Source: Neopestalotiopsis rosae (taxonomy: Eukaryota; Ascomycota; Sordariomycetes; Amphisphaeriales; Sporocadaceae). Taken from it: 64,000 nt of DNA. A program made the position numbers and the translations under genes. The stretch spans positions 62,001 to 126,000 of the forward strand of contig JALGAS010000005.1 in assembly GCA_023078685.1 (NCBI GenBank), written 5' to 3'. Shown one piece after another: positions 1 through 10,882 of this stretch (the first letter of the stretch is position 1; every line of letters starts with the position of its first letter). Below the pieces are notes generated by a model. The model had not been told where the DNA came from. It saw only the letters and a list, made by a program, of their open reading frames with translations, and made no database searches.

Positions 1-171
1 GGTCCTTGTATCACTTTATTTCCATCTACTCAGCTCTCTAAACTAAATGCATGTCAAATTAAAGAGTTTCTTACTCGATCTCACGAAGCGACATGACAGT
101 CAAGCCCCGCACCTTGCTGAATTGAGTACATTTATATACAATGAACGAAGCAGCCAGTCGATACCAGCCCT

Positions 172-2532
172 TCATGGCATACTCGTAAAATCATGAGCAA
201 GAAGCTCAGCAAGATCGCTACCTGGTGCAAACCCAAGATTCGCCATAAATTGAGGGTCCGATTGCATGCGATCCGATCGGTCTAGAGACGCTATATCGTC
301 AAGTATGGTATCGTAGTCGAATGCGGCGCTGCTAAAGCTGGGCCTGCCGTGACCATGGAAGCTCTGAGGCGGTATGTCTGACAAGTCAAATCGCCCAGTT
401 ACGGCTGTAGTTGTACTGTTGGGATGATCGACAAGATCGAGGGTTTGAGTAGATCGGGGCATGGTCGAAAAGTTTGCCATGGCTGACAAGGACGCCTCAT
501 GATAAGCCTCTGGTTGAATCAGCGGAGCTGGATCTACCCGTGGGTCGGTGTGACGCGGAGAGGTCGTGTGGACTTGCTGGACAACACCTGGAATATTCGT
601 ATTTGGAGGACATGGATATATTACATCTGATTGGGCGTGTGACAAATGAGTTGGTGTGTCATGGCTTCGAATCAGAGAAAATGGCTGATGGTCGCCGTTG
701 CCACTGGAAGCCCAGACAGAATCAACCGAGGCTTGTGCTTTTTTCCATCTATCTCTAGTATCGCCTGTCAATAATTCAGGATTGCACTGTCGACATAGGA
801 GCTCCATGTAAAGGCCAAATAGTGGCGGAACTGCTGCCCCGAAGAGGAGGAGAAGTTCTTCGATACATTGAAGGGCAATGCACATTAACGGCTCGCTATA
901 AGACCGAGCCTGAACTGTAAAGCATACGAATGCCAAGCGTAGAAGATAGATGGAAGGAACCTGGTAAGGGGGAATTCCGCCGTTTGTGATGTAATCTGCG
1001 AGTGGTCGTCGCGTTTGATTCCCGTTGAGAGCTTTGCGCATTTCCGTCATGTATAACTCGTTACGGTCTACATGGATTTTCGGTTCGGTAAACATTGTGC
1101 AATATACTCTATGCACCCCAAAAAGAGCGGCGAAGGAGCTCATAGAATGAGCAGGGCTTCTCGGAGAGCTTGAATGTTGTGTAGTTCCAAAGCCCTGGCA
1201 AGGCATCCAAATGTCCCATTCATCCGGCTCATCCTCACCAGAAGGCACCGAAGGACCGATATCACTGGGCCGTAGATGTGGTGGCTTTTCCAAGAGAGAT
1301 GCAATAAGGCTGTCGAGCATAAAGCAAGCCATATACGTGTGGTAAAGTCGTCGATACCCGTCTCCGGGGGGTCTCGATGGCAAATTCAGGGCGAGTGCGA
1401 CTCGTGTTGCCAAGCCCACTAGTATCCAAGCAGCCATGTATTTCCTCCGCCCAATGTCAACAAGGGCAAGAAGCAAGATGGCATTGACATGACGGGCGTC
1501 AAAGTCTCGATCTTCAGAGGGGATCAATCGCCTTGCCGCATGATATATCTCGTCTGGCTGTAGGCGCACCTCGGCACCACCAAGTGCTGTACCAGAGTGG
1601 CTAGCGTCATCTTGATATGCGGCAATAGCCAAGGCAGCCCAGAGTTCGGCGTGTAGGCCTGATTGAAACAATTCTTCCTTGGCCATGTCCAAGCCTTCGC
1701 CGGGATACGACCAGCAAGCTTTGTGTATCATGCCTTTTTCCAGTATAGGAAACCAGCAGTGTGTATAGGAAAAGTAAATGTCCAACAGTCGCCAGCAATT
1801 AGAAGGAAGCTTGAAGGTGCTTGAAGCATACTGCGCAAGTTGGCGTTGACGAATTGGAAGGTCTGCAAGACCCGCTGGCAACTCGGGCGGGCCGTTCGAT
1901 GCAAGCCGCTCAGGATGCAAGACTGTATTCATGGAGTCTATCGACTCGGGGATAGCCATGATGGGAGCCGAATTTGTGACTCCTAATGTCTCTTCCTTGA
2001 GAGGTAGCTCTGTTTCGTCGGCGCTGCTCTCAGACTCGTCAACGGCTGGCGAAGTCTTTGTCGATTTAGCACTCGACGCGGTGCTCCCGGACAGAACTCG
2101 GTCAATCTCTTGTTGAACCATGCTCTTCCTCCATCTCCTGTGTAGCCGATTCCCGGCGACTGTGTCCTTCCCAACAAGAAGATCCCTCCCCTGGCCTCCT
2201 TCATGTGTCAAAAGTCCATGAAGAGCTTCCTCCGAGCCCGGGATTTTGTCAAATATCCATCCCAGCGACAGCTCCAGGGTCCGAATGTAGCCTGTCTGCA
2301 CACCACGTTTTTTCTTTGGCTCCTCCCAGCTGCACTTTCTGTTCTGTGAAGCGCAAGGAAAGCACAACGGATGAATGCCGTCGCATTTCTCTCGCGCAGC
2401 TCGGCATTGATCGCATGCTCTCGACACTCGCTGCCGCTTCGGAGCCGTCCGGGGTTGTGCTTCGGCCGGTGCGTCTTCCACGGTGCCAGTTCGCCGCTTC
2501 ATCTTCTTATTCGCGCTCGATTCTGCTGACAT
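172..2532 (-). CDS. qutA: Quinate pathway activator QUTA/QA-1F, Zn2Cys6 transcription factor
   Basis: Pathway-specific activator of quinate utilisation, acting in the nucleus on the promoters of this cluster. The single-exon frame gives 786 aa, close to the usual 816-825 aa of QA-1F/QUTA. A binuclear zinc cluster sits at the N-terminus with cysteines at about residues 40, 43, 50, 57, 60 and 67 (C-X2-C-X6-C-X6-C-X2-C-X6-C), preceded by a basic stretch (PKRQR) that can serve as a nuclear signal. A fungal-specific transcription factor middle region follows at about 240-600, and a Ser/Pro/acid-rich tail may be the activation region. It is transcribed divergently from the repressor gene, with a perfect QUTA site between them, which suggests autoregulation. 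The assignment rests on the zinc cluster, the length and the cluster context; the family is known to derive from the first two domains of AROM. Confidence 0.93.
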   Translation of the reverse strand: MSAESSANKKMKRRTGTVEDAPAEAQPRTAPKRQRVSRACDQCRAAREKCDGIHPLCFPCASQNRKCSWEEPKKKRGVQTGYIRTLELSLGWIFDKIPGSEEALHGLLTHEGGQGRDLLVGKDTVAGNRLHRRWRKSMVQQEIDRVLSGSTASSAKSTKTSPAVDESESSADETELPLKEETLGVTNSAPIMAIPESIDSMNTVLHPERLASNGPPELPAGLADLPIRQRQLAQYASSTFKLPSNCWRLLDIYFSYTHCWFPILEKGMIHKACWSYPGEGLDMAKEELFQSGLHAELWAALAIAAYQDDASHSGTALGGAEVRLQPDEIYHAARRLIPSEDRDFDARHVNAILLLALVDIGRRKYMAAWILVGLATRVALALNLPSRPPGDGYRRLYHTYMACFMLDSLIASLLEKPPHLRPSDIGPSVPSGEDEPDEWDIWMPCQGFGTTQHSSSPRSPAHSMSSFAALFGVHRVYCTMFTEPKIHVDRNELYMTEMRKALNGNQTRRPLADYITNGGIPPYQVPSIYLLRLAFVCFTVQARSYSEPLMCIALQCIEELLLLFGAAVPPLFGLYMELLCRQCNPELLTGDTRDRWKKAQASVDSVWASSGNGDHQPFSLIRSHDTPTHLSHAQSDVIYPCPPNTNIPGVVQQVHTTSPRHTDPRVDPAPLIQPEAYHEASLSAMANFSTMPRSTQTLDLVDHPNSTTTAVTGRFDLSDIPPQSFHGHGRPSFSSAAFDYDTILDDIASLDRSDRMQSDPQFMANLGFAPGSDLAELLAHDFTSMP

Positions 2533-3396
2533 TTTCTCCCGCTCGTATTAGGAATTAGGTTCCCGATGCTGCGTCGCGTAAGTTGATTGATGACCCTTGT
2601 GGCGTCTCCAGCATCGCGGACGCCCCGTCAACGGCGGACAGCATTGCCGTATAGTGATTGCGAAAGCCACACAACTCAAGGAACCCGCATGGGCACCTCT
2701 CTTGACGTCCAGCCCTATACCTTGGGAAGGTAGATAGTTTGTCGCTGCTTTGTCGCTGAGGGGATCATCAATATCGATGTTGTGAACCCTCAATATTCCA
2801 CCATGTCATCTGAGTGAGGACTACCGCCGCGTGGGGAAACCCTGGCCATGGAACGCTCGGTGTTAGTGCTTGGGGTAAGTGTTTATCCACTGGGTGCCGC
2901 TGCCAACAATCCGCCCGTATTTACCGTATTATAGTTGGGCCAGATTCTTAGATCCCAGTTAGTGTACCTCTTGGCATTTTCTGGGGTTTCTTCAAGGGAA
3001 CCCAGCCCTCCTGTCGAGGTATTCTTGTAGTGAGAGGTCCCTCCAACATGAAGCAGCATCACATTGACTGTAACCATATCATACGATACGACAGCGCGGG
3101 GGCAGAACGAAGCTCCATCTCAGCAGCGTTGAACCCCATCCAGCGGTCTGTCTGATATAACAGGCCAAAGATACGCCTTGCTGCATGGCAAGCTGAGTCA
3201 ATAAGGTCCTTTGGCCTTTTCCCAACGTCCACGCGCACAAGCCCAGAGAACTCTGGAGGCTTTCTTGTTCGTGTCTCGCCAAGGACATTCCCGATCTCTT
3301 CAAAATTGGCCCGATGATGTCCCACAGGCACTCCTCCGACTTTTATTATTGCCCGCGCAAACACTTGGTTCCTTCAAACTTCGTCTTCTAGCAACG
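2533..3396. promoter_or_regulatory. Divergent promoter between qutA and qutR
   Basis: This 864-nt region separates the start codons of the activator (leftward) and the repressor (rightward). It holds one perfect QUTA/QA-1F palindrome at 2873-2888. Open frames here are short, lack family features and are read as non-coding. Control of both regulators from this stretch is inferred from its position. Confidence 0.7.
2873..2888. promoter_or_regulatory. QUTA/QA-1F binding site, perfect 16-bp match
   Basis: The sequence GGGTAAGTGTTTATCC fits the published QA-1F/QUTA consensus GGRTAARYRYTTATCC at all 16 positions. It lies about 340 nt upstream of the qutA start and about 510 nt upstream of the spliced qutR start. 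The identification is by consensus match only. Confidence 0.88.
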
Positions 3397-6164
3397 ATGG
3401 CGGCTCCGAGCTTGGCAGGACTCAAGCGGTCCTTTGGGGAGATGACCGCGGCAAGTGCCCAGTTGGCGGGCTTGAGCCATTCGTGGGGCAGTGACAGCGA
3501 TCGACTACCAAAAGCGCCAGCACGCCAGAGGAAACATGCTACTAGCGAGTGCCCCTCCAAAGTTGGCTGTAAGTCATGCTACTCCTGAAATTTTACTGTG
3601 TGGACAGAAAAAACTGATATTTTTGTAACACAGCCGGCACTACGACTCCCCGAACCGCGAGCAGTTCCCCAAGCCTGAGTATGGCGAGGATACCGATTCC
3701 TGCACAGTTTGCGCCCGACTCGTCCATTGTGCTGGTGGGCGTGCGTGGTTCGGGAAAATCCACCCTCGCTATAATTGCCTCGGCGGCTATGAAGCGGCGC
3801 ATTGTCGAAACAGAACAAGCATTCTTCGATGCGACGGGCCTCTCGACGGCCGCTTACAAGAAGAAACACGGCAATCTCGAATACAGGCAGCGCCAGTACA
3901 AGGTCCTCGAAAATATACTTACTCGACACCAGAAGGATTGCATAATCGTGTCGTCCTGGGTCGAGCGATCTGTCCAAGACCTCCTTGTGGAATTTGCGGC
4001 TTCACATCCCGTCATACATGTCGTAAGAGACGAGGAAGCCATTGCTGGATACCTGGGTGTGACCGACATAGAAACATTTCGGGAACTCCTTGATTACCTG
4101 ACAAATGCATTCCGCGCATTTGCAAACTTTGAGATCTTCAATGTTTCTGAAGGAATCTCCACGTCAGAAGACCCAAATCTTACAGAGGCGGCTGCGCTGG
4201 GCCAAGACGATGGACAAATGTCGCCGGCACCCTATCTGACGCTCAAACGAGCTGAAAGGCATTTTTTGCGCTACTTGGCGTTGATCATGCCCAGAGGGTC
4301 CATTCCCTATATCGAGTCTGCCTTCCCACTGGCCTCCATACCCACCGAGAAGCGCCAGTATACATACGCCATGTCGGTGCCCTTGTCCAAATTGCTTTCG
4401 AGCAACCTCAACATCGAAGACCTGGAAACAGGTGCTGACGCAATCGAGGTTGTTGTTGATGAAGCCTTTGTCCAAGGAACCAGCACTCAGCTCGGTGCAA
4501 GTAGAGCAAGCCAGATTAGCAGGGTCATTGGCCATATAAGAAGAAATGTTGTGATACCCATCATATATCATATTATCTGGCCATATCCTGGCCCGTTGGA
4601 CAATACGCAGAAGACGCTATACATGGAATACCTCCAACACGGCTTACGGTTGGCCCCAGAGTATATTGTCCTCGATCTGCGCCTTGAAGACTACCTCTTC
4701 TCCCAGATTGTCAGGTCTAAAGGGACTTCAAAGGTCATTGGGTCCGTCGACCTGAATACGTCACAACCACCATCATGGAAAGACTCGCTGTGGCTGTCGT
4801 TTTATCGCAAGGCTCGCGATTTCGGATGCGACTTGGTCCGTCTCCTGCGACCAGCGAACCAGATCGAGGACAATTTTGACGTACAATATCTGCGGAATGC
4901 CATTGAACAGCTGGGTGAGCCCGTGCTTCCGCTTATTGCATTCAACACGGGCTCCAAAGGACGCAACTCTCAATGCTATAACAAAATTCTGACCCCGGTG
5001 ATACCAGTATCTTTACTGGACATGAACCAATCGGGCTCCGAAACATCATTATTTATACCCCCTCCCCTCACAGCTTTTGAAGCCACAAGAGCACTACACT
5101 CATCCTTCATCATTGACGCGATGAAGCTCTACGTGGTTGGGGCAAATGTCGGCTACAGCATGTCGCCGGCCATGCACAATGTTGCTCTGAAGGCATGCGG
5201 CATCCCGCATGTCTATAGACCGCACTCAACGGAGTCGCTTAGCAACATCCGCGACCTCATACATGATCCCCTTTTCGCAGGCACGTCAATTGGCTTACCT
5301 TTCAAAGTGGAGGTCATCAGTCTCGCGCATTCCCTCAGCAGTCATGCCAAGGCAATCGGAGCCGTCAACACCCTGATACCTGTGAGGCATCTTAATGCAG
5401 ATGGCTCAATCCCGGACAATGCTCTCTTCTTCAATTTCAGAAATCGAGCAGGCCCCGTGTTGGCTCTGTTTGGGGAGAATACTGATTGGATTGGCATTCG
5501 CGCGTGCATTAGAAGAGGGCTCTCGCCAGCCAACGCCGTGCGACCCAGTTCCAGCGGTCTGGTCATCGGTGCTGGTGGTATGGCGAGAGCGGCTGTTTAC
5601 GCTATGCTGCAACTTGGTGTCAAGAACATTGCCATTTACAATAGGACACCCGCAAATGCCGAAAGGCTTGTCGCGCATTTCACCCGCCTTCTCTCACGGC
5701 ACGATTTGCCCCTTCTTAGCGCAGCTTCTGATACAGAGACTCAGTTTCATGTCATATCCTCACGGGATGATGCTTGGCCTGAAAAATTCCGCATGCCAAC
5801 AATCATCATCTCATGCATACCTACACATGATATCGGTGATGCACCAGCGCCAAAATTTACGCTGCCACCCGCGTGGATGGACAGCCCCACGGGTGGTGTA
5901 GTCCTCGAACTCGCCTACAGGTACCTCAATACGCCACTGCTCGAACAGGTGCGCGCAAAGGCGCATCTTGGCTGGGTTGCTATGGATGGTCTAGACCTTT
6001 TGCCAGAACAAGGGTTCGCACAGTTTGAGTTGTTCACTGGCCGACGAGCACCGCGAAGACTAATGAGGGAAGAAGTTTTCAGATCATATCCGAGCGGGCA
6101 GGGAGATTCGGCTAGAACTCAACTACAGCCTCGACTGGAAAATATCGTAGAACAAGAACCATAA
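3397..6164 (+). CDS. qutR: Quinate pathway repressor QUTR/QA-1S, AROM-derived
   Basis: Represses the cluster when quinate is absent, by acting on the activator. The preferred start is the ATG at 3397, with an intron at 3569-3633 (GTAAGT...ACAG) that joins in frame to the long reading frame and gives about 900 aa; QUTR and QA-1S are about 920 aa. A start at 3681 would give only 827 aa. In order it shows a shikimate-kinase-like domain with P-loop GVRGSGKST at about 93-101, a type I dehydroquinase-like domain at about 300-530, and a shikimate-dehydrogenase-like domain at about 554-880. These match the last three AROM domains. In the dehydroquinase-like domain the catalytic His position reads Asp (GSVDL, about 430) and the Schiff-base Lys position reads Arg (DLVRLL, about 460), by alignment from memory. 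This fits a sensor rather than an enzyme. Confidence 0.93.
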
Positions 6165-6778
6165 GGGGCCGGGTCCATCCAAAGACTTGGTACCTTCCAC
6201 ATATCTTCAATAGTCCCAAAAGACTGCGATAAATCTAAGAAATACAAATGGCATCTTGATCGGAATTCAGTCGCTGATTCCGTACCCATTTTCTTTTCCT
6301 AAAGAGAGATCTACTAATAACAGGTGCTTTCAATATGGGTAGACAAAGAGTGCAGTTGCGCTGAATAACCTACTGAATTTCATAACTTCCTAGGTACTTT
6401 GCAGAGTATAATTGCGAGCAAGATGTCAAAATCGCGTACTACTCATATTTACTCAATCACTAAACAAGAGTGATGAAAGGACATTCCTAGTATGTCAGCA
6501 GAGTAGTATACTATGCACACCGCAGACAGCTTACGATTAAAATGCAGTAGATCATATCGGAATGTTACTTGCTCTGTCGTGTAGCGGTAATAGCTATCTG
6601 CCGTGAGAGTGCATACAAAACGTAAGTGCCCTACTGTACAAACCCGCGGTATTGTCAGAGAACGGAATAGTGCATTGTACCTTGCTTAAGTATTTACGTT
6701 TCTAGTAACTTGCCCCGTTCGTTCTCCACCCCAGCAGGACGAACCAGGCAAGCCAGGCACTGGGTCACTATTTCGCCA

Positions 6779-6794
6779 GCGTAAATCTTTATCC
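6779..6794. promoter_or_regulatory. QUTA-like site, 14 of 16 positions
   Basis: GCGTAAATCTTTATCC differs from the QA-1F/QUTA consensus at positions 2 and 9 and keeps a complete right half. It lies about 640 nt upstream of qutC. Function is inferred from the match and the location inside the cluster. Confidence 0.5.
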
Positions 6795-7270
6795 AGCATT
6801 TGATCTCATGACATCAATAGTGCACCTCGGTCCGTGGATTCCTTCCACCACCACTAAGTGCGCGAGACGATGGCAGTGCCTGCAGTGATGATGTGCATTA
6901 CGAGGGTGGGATGTTTGCTTTTCCATATGCTTCATCGCACATCGCCATCGTGGACGGAAGATGGATACTGAAGATATCCTAATCCACCTAGTTCGCTGGA
7001 CGAGACACTCTGGTCAGGGGTCTGCGCAAACATAACTAAATAATTCCTACTTCCAATAATTCAATGAAACCGCCAATTCGAGCCATCCGCACGTAGCCCG
7101 CCTGCATCGCAGCAACAAATATTTCAAGCCTCATTCGTCTCATAAGTCATCCGTGCATGATTCCTTACACGATTTGACATTTGAGTCACCATCATATTCT
7201 GTGGGTTCCGCATACATATTGTCTTCGACTTTGCTCTGCATCACCCACAGCGTGTGTGACACCCACAGGC

Positions 7271-7287
7271 GGATAGTATATTAATCC
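7271..7287. promoter_or_regulatory. Imperfect QUTA-like palindrome near the qutC TATA box
   Basis: GGATAGTATATTAATCC is a 17-bp near-palindrome with the GGATA...ATCC ends of the QUTA consensus but one extra base in the centre. It lies 13 nt upstream of TATAAA (7300-7305) and about 150 nt upstream of the qutC start, a good place for an activator site. Confidence 0.45.
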
Positions 7288-7436
7288 AGACACCACAACT
7301 ATAAATTCTTCAACATCAATTTGAACACTTGCGGTTCATTCTATTTTCTCATTCTACCTTGCCATTTATTCTCTCATCCTACATACCAAATACCTTCACC
7401 CCCTGAGCATTTCTATCACTACAGACCATCTTCACA

Positions 7437-8495
7437 ATGCCTTGTCAACTGGCAATAACATCAATGTCCTTGGGCCGCTGCTGGGCAGGACATTCCCTGT
7501 CGCACAAGCTGGATATGGCACGGGCCTATGGTTATAAGGGCATTGAGCTCTTTCATGAAGACCTTGCAGACATCGCAAACCAACTGCACAATAAAACAAC
7601 CGCTGAGAACGAACTAGAAGCGGCGGAGATTATCCACGACATGTGTGTTGAGCGGGGTTTATCCATCTTGTGTCTGCAACCTTTTGCGGGATACGAAGGC
7701 CTCATTGACCGAAATCAATCCGTACAACGCCTCGAACAGCTCAAGTTTTGGTTCCAACTTGCCAAAGTCCTTGGCACCGATATTGTGCAAATTCCGTCAA
7801 GCTTTCTTCCTGCCTCTCAGGTGACAGAAGATAGAGATCTCATTGTATCGGACCTGCAGATAGTGGCGGATATGGGCCTCAAGGAGAATCCGCCTATCAG
7901 ATATGTCTACGAAGCGCTTTGCTGGGGAACACGAGTCGACCATTGGGAACAAAGCTGGGAGATTGTACAAGCAGTTGATCGACCAAACTTTGGAATATGC
8001 CTCGATACTTTCAACATCGCTGGCAGGATCTACGCGGATCCGTCTTCCGAGACAGGCAAGACGCCCAATGCCGAAAAGGCCGTAACTGAGTCGATTGCGA
8101 GGCTCCTCTCCGATATTGACATTAGTAAAGTATTCTATGTCCAGGTGGTGGATGCTGAAAGATTACAAGAGCCTCTTGTTCAGGGACACAAGTTCTACGA
8201 CGCAGAGCAGCCATGTCGCATGAGTTGGTCAAGAAATTGCCGGTTGTTCTACGGTGAGAAGGAACGTGGTGCCTATTTGCCAGTGGTGGAGATCTCCAAA
8301 GCTATCTTTCAAGGTCTTGGATACGAAGGATGGGTGAGCCTGGAACTTTTCAACAGAAGAATGTCAGAACAAGACAAGGGCGTCCCAAGAGAGCTGGCGA
8401 GCCGAGGAGCCGCATCGTGGGCCAAGTTGGTGCAGGACATGAACTTGAATGTTGACAGACCTCAAATGCCTCAAAGGATATCAGCATCCCTCTAG
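7437..8495 (+). CDS. qutC: 3-dehydroshikimate dehydratase
   Basis: Converts 3-dehydroshikimate to protocatechuate, the last step of the cluster pathway before ring cleavage; cytosolic. The intronless frame encodes 352 aa (N. crassa QA-4 is about 359). The N-terminus has the family pattern around LAITSMSLGRC and ELFHEDLADIA. The protein has the xylose-isomerase/AP-endonuclease-2-like TIM barrel, with likely metal ligands Glu159 (YEALCWG), Asp190 (CLDTFN), an acidic site in VVDAERL (about 238) and a Glu in SLELFNRR (about 303). The start follows a CT-rich leader. Expression is likely quinate-induced through the sites just upstream. Confidence 0.95.
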   Translation: MPCQLAITSMSLGRCWAGHSLSHKLDMARAYGYKGIELFHEDLADIANQLHNKTTAENELEAAEIIHDMCVERGLSILCLQPFAGYEGLIDRNQSVQRLEQLKFWFQLAKVLGTDIVQIPSSFLPASQVTEDRDLIVSDLQIVADMGLKENPPIRYVYEALCWGTRVDHWEQSWEIVQAVDRPNFGICLDTFNIAGRIYADPSSETGKTPNAEKAVTESIARLLSDIDISKVFYVQVVDAERLQEPLVQGHKFYDAEQPCRMSWSRNCRLFYGEKERGAYLPVVEISKAIFQGLGYEGWVSLELFNRRMSEQDKGVPRELASRGAASWAKLVQDMNLNVDRPQMPQRISASL

Positions 8496-9060
8496 GCTTT
8501 GTGAAACTCAACCGTTTACCTTTGGTTTTGTATTACGTTGCTTGATTTTCAGCCCTTTCACTACTAGGACTGAGGCTCCATGAGAGGCGTTGAGCGTTGT
8601 GCATCTTTTAGACTATGCTATTCAGCTCGTCAGATACCAATAAATGCAGTACGTAAGAATGCTGGATTTTACATTGCACCCAGTCTTATCATGCGAAATG
8701 CAAATCCTGTGTCTACAATCTCCTCTAGCACAAGACGGTGCTGCGAATTAACGACGCCGATTCATAACTTTTAAATTTCTTCAAGACGCACGATGAAATC
8801 AGTACTGAGTCCTTTTCCTCAACAATCAATACTCGCAATTTCTCAAATCTTGCCAACATTATCAAAAATGATGCTATTAGTGCTCACGAGCAGCTAATAC
8901 AGCACAGAACATCATCACCACCTTCTCCACTTTTTGAAATAATATTGAGATATTTCCATATCCGCTTCTTTATTATCACCATACTAGGTTCTTTAAGGCT
9001 GGGCACACAACCAAGCATCCTCAGAGATTTATCTAATACCTGTTATAAGGGGTGACTACT
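8496..9060. other. Convergent 3' region between qutC and qutD
   Basis: About 565 nt between two convergent stop codons. It is AT-rich and shows no coding signal; it probably holds both 3' untranslated regions. Confidence 0.6.
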
Positions 9061-10882
9061 TCATGCCACCTCTCTTTGCTCAACGTCGCGCTTGTTTCCT
9101 TCCTTCAAGTCAACACCATCGACGTTGTGTCTGAACTCTTCCTCCTGAACCCTGAGCTCTTCCATGATCGTCTTGTGGGCCTTACGAACAGGCTTCACAT
9201 TGAAAAGTCGGTCCATTGCCTCGAGAGGGACAGACTTGGTTTCGGGAACGAGGAAGTAGACGAAAACCGTGGAAAGAATCATCATGGAAGCGAAGAAGAA
9301 GTAAACTCCATACTTCATGGTCAAGAACATTTGAGGGGTAAATCTCGAGATGATGAAGTTCCAGAACCAATTGTTGGCGGCAGCAGAAGCTTGGCCAAGT
9401 GATCTGCGGCTCAAGTTAGTTATTGATCATGCAGAGCGGTTGCCAACTAGAAGAGTATTTGAAGGCTTACCTCGAGTTTTGGTCAAACATTTCCGAGTTG
9501 AGGACCCAGGGGGTACCGTTCCAACTAGGAGTGTAAAAGGCCGTCCACAAGTAGAAGAAGAAGATGGCAGCAATACCACCACTGTCGAGTTGACCAGTCG
9601 GGCTCCCTGATACGTTGGCAATCTTGATGTACGCGCCAATGAACCACATGCAGAGAGAGCCACCAACACTGCCGATCATCAAAAGTCTTCGACGACCAAG
9701 ATGGTCAATCAGGTAAAGAAGCCAGCTAGTGAAAGGTTAGCTTGTGCAGTCTGAGCCAAATGCATCGCAGATAGAGAATCAACTTACACAAAAGTGACCA
9801 CGGTCTTGACAACGCCAAAGATACCAGTAGTAAGGAAGCTCGTGTTTGTACCAGTAATACCGATACTCTTGAACACCGTGGGACTGTAGTAGTTGATGGC
9901 GTTGATGCCAGAACCGTTCTGCCAGAGGAAAAGCATGCCGCCCAAGAAGAACCGCCACAAGACTTTGGGCTGTTTCAGGGCTGCAAAGGGCTTCCAGAAG
10001 CCAGCACCGACCTCCCTGTTGTAACGCTCGAGGTCCTCGTCAATGTAGTTGACCTCCTCAATAATGTAGAGATCATTGACATCCAGATTTCGCACCCAGC
10101 AAAGGTTAGCCATAGCTTCCTCACGTCTGCCCTTTGAAAACAGCCATCGGGGCGACTCCTTGATCCAAAATGCACCGGCCATCAGCATACCAGCTGGGAT
10201 CAGCTGCACGGCGAAGGGGATCAACCATTGCTTGTGGCTCGGTTCCATGGTCGTGTTAACACCATAGTTGATCCAGAAACCAACTAGGCCACCGATCTGC
10301 CATCCCAGCTCGTAGATGCCGACCAAGCGGCCACGAACTGCAGGAGGAGATAGCTCGGAAATGTAGATAGGAACCTGCCAATTTCACACAGTTTAGTCGC
10401 TGACATTTCAAAAGGAGATCCCAGGATTAGAATCGGCCATATTCATTACTTACCGTTGTACTGCAAGCTCCGACTCCGATACCGGCCAGGACACGCCCAC
10501 CGAGGATGAGGCCGAGGCCGCGCTGCCCATTTGCGCCCAACATCAGACCGGCGCCCAGAATAAAGATTGCGACAAAAAGCCACAGCGACTTTTTCCGTCC
10601 GAGAAACCAGTTGGAGACATAAGCAAACAGACTGCCAAAGAAAGCACCAGCTTGATAGACTGAAACGATGTTGGCCGACACAAGAGCGAGATGTTCCGCG
10701 GAATAGCTAGCGAAATCGAACTCGGACTTGAATGACGGCAAGGAGAGAGTCGTTCCGATAAAGGCAGAGTCGTAGCCGATCATGCAGGACGCAAACGAGG
10801 CGATAGCGGCGCATGTGTAGACTCTCCAGTTGTAGACAGCCTTTGGCGTAGGCCGATCCTCAACCACTGAGAGGATACCCAT
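9061..10882 (-). CDS. qutD: Quinate permease, MFS sugar-transporter family
   Basis: Imports quinate across the plasma membrane. There are four exons, with introns at 10375-10453, 9726-9787 and 9404-9470, all GT-AG and in frame. They give 537 aa, the length I recall for N. crassa QA-Y. About twelve membrane segments are visible. Sugar-porter signatures are present: GRVLAGIGVG with the following ISELSPPAVRGRLVG, KESPRWLFSKGRREEA in the central loop, and VPETKSVPLEAMDRLF near the C-terminus. The C-terminal tail is hydrophilic. The gene is divergent from the dehydrogenase gene, with a shared 1.3-kb upstream region that contains a QUTA-like site. Confidence 0.95.

Larger units (their letters stand above)
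6165..7436 (+). promoter_or_regulatory. Intergenic region and promoter of qutC
   Basis: This 1.27-kb stretch has no convincing coding frame. It carries two imperfect QUTA-like palindromes (6779-6794 and 7271-7287) and a TATA-like TATAAA at 7300-7305. The last 130 nt before the qutC start are rich in C and T, as is common for fungal leaders. Confidence 0.6.

Noticed and set aside
3059..3364. 101-codon minus-strand frame between qutA and qutR
   Set aside because: It overlaps the divergent promoter, has no family features and is not needed by either neighbour.
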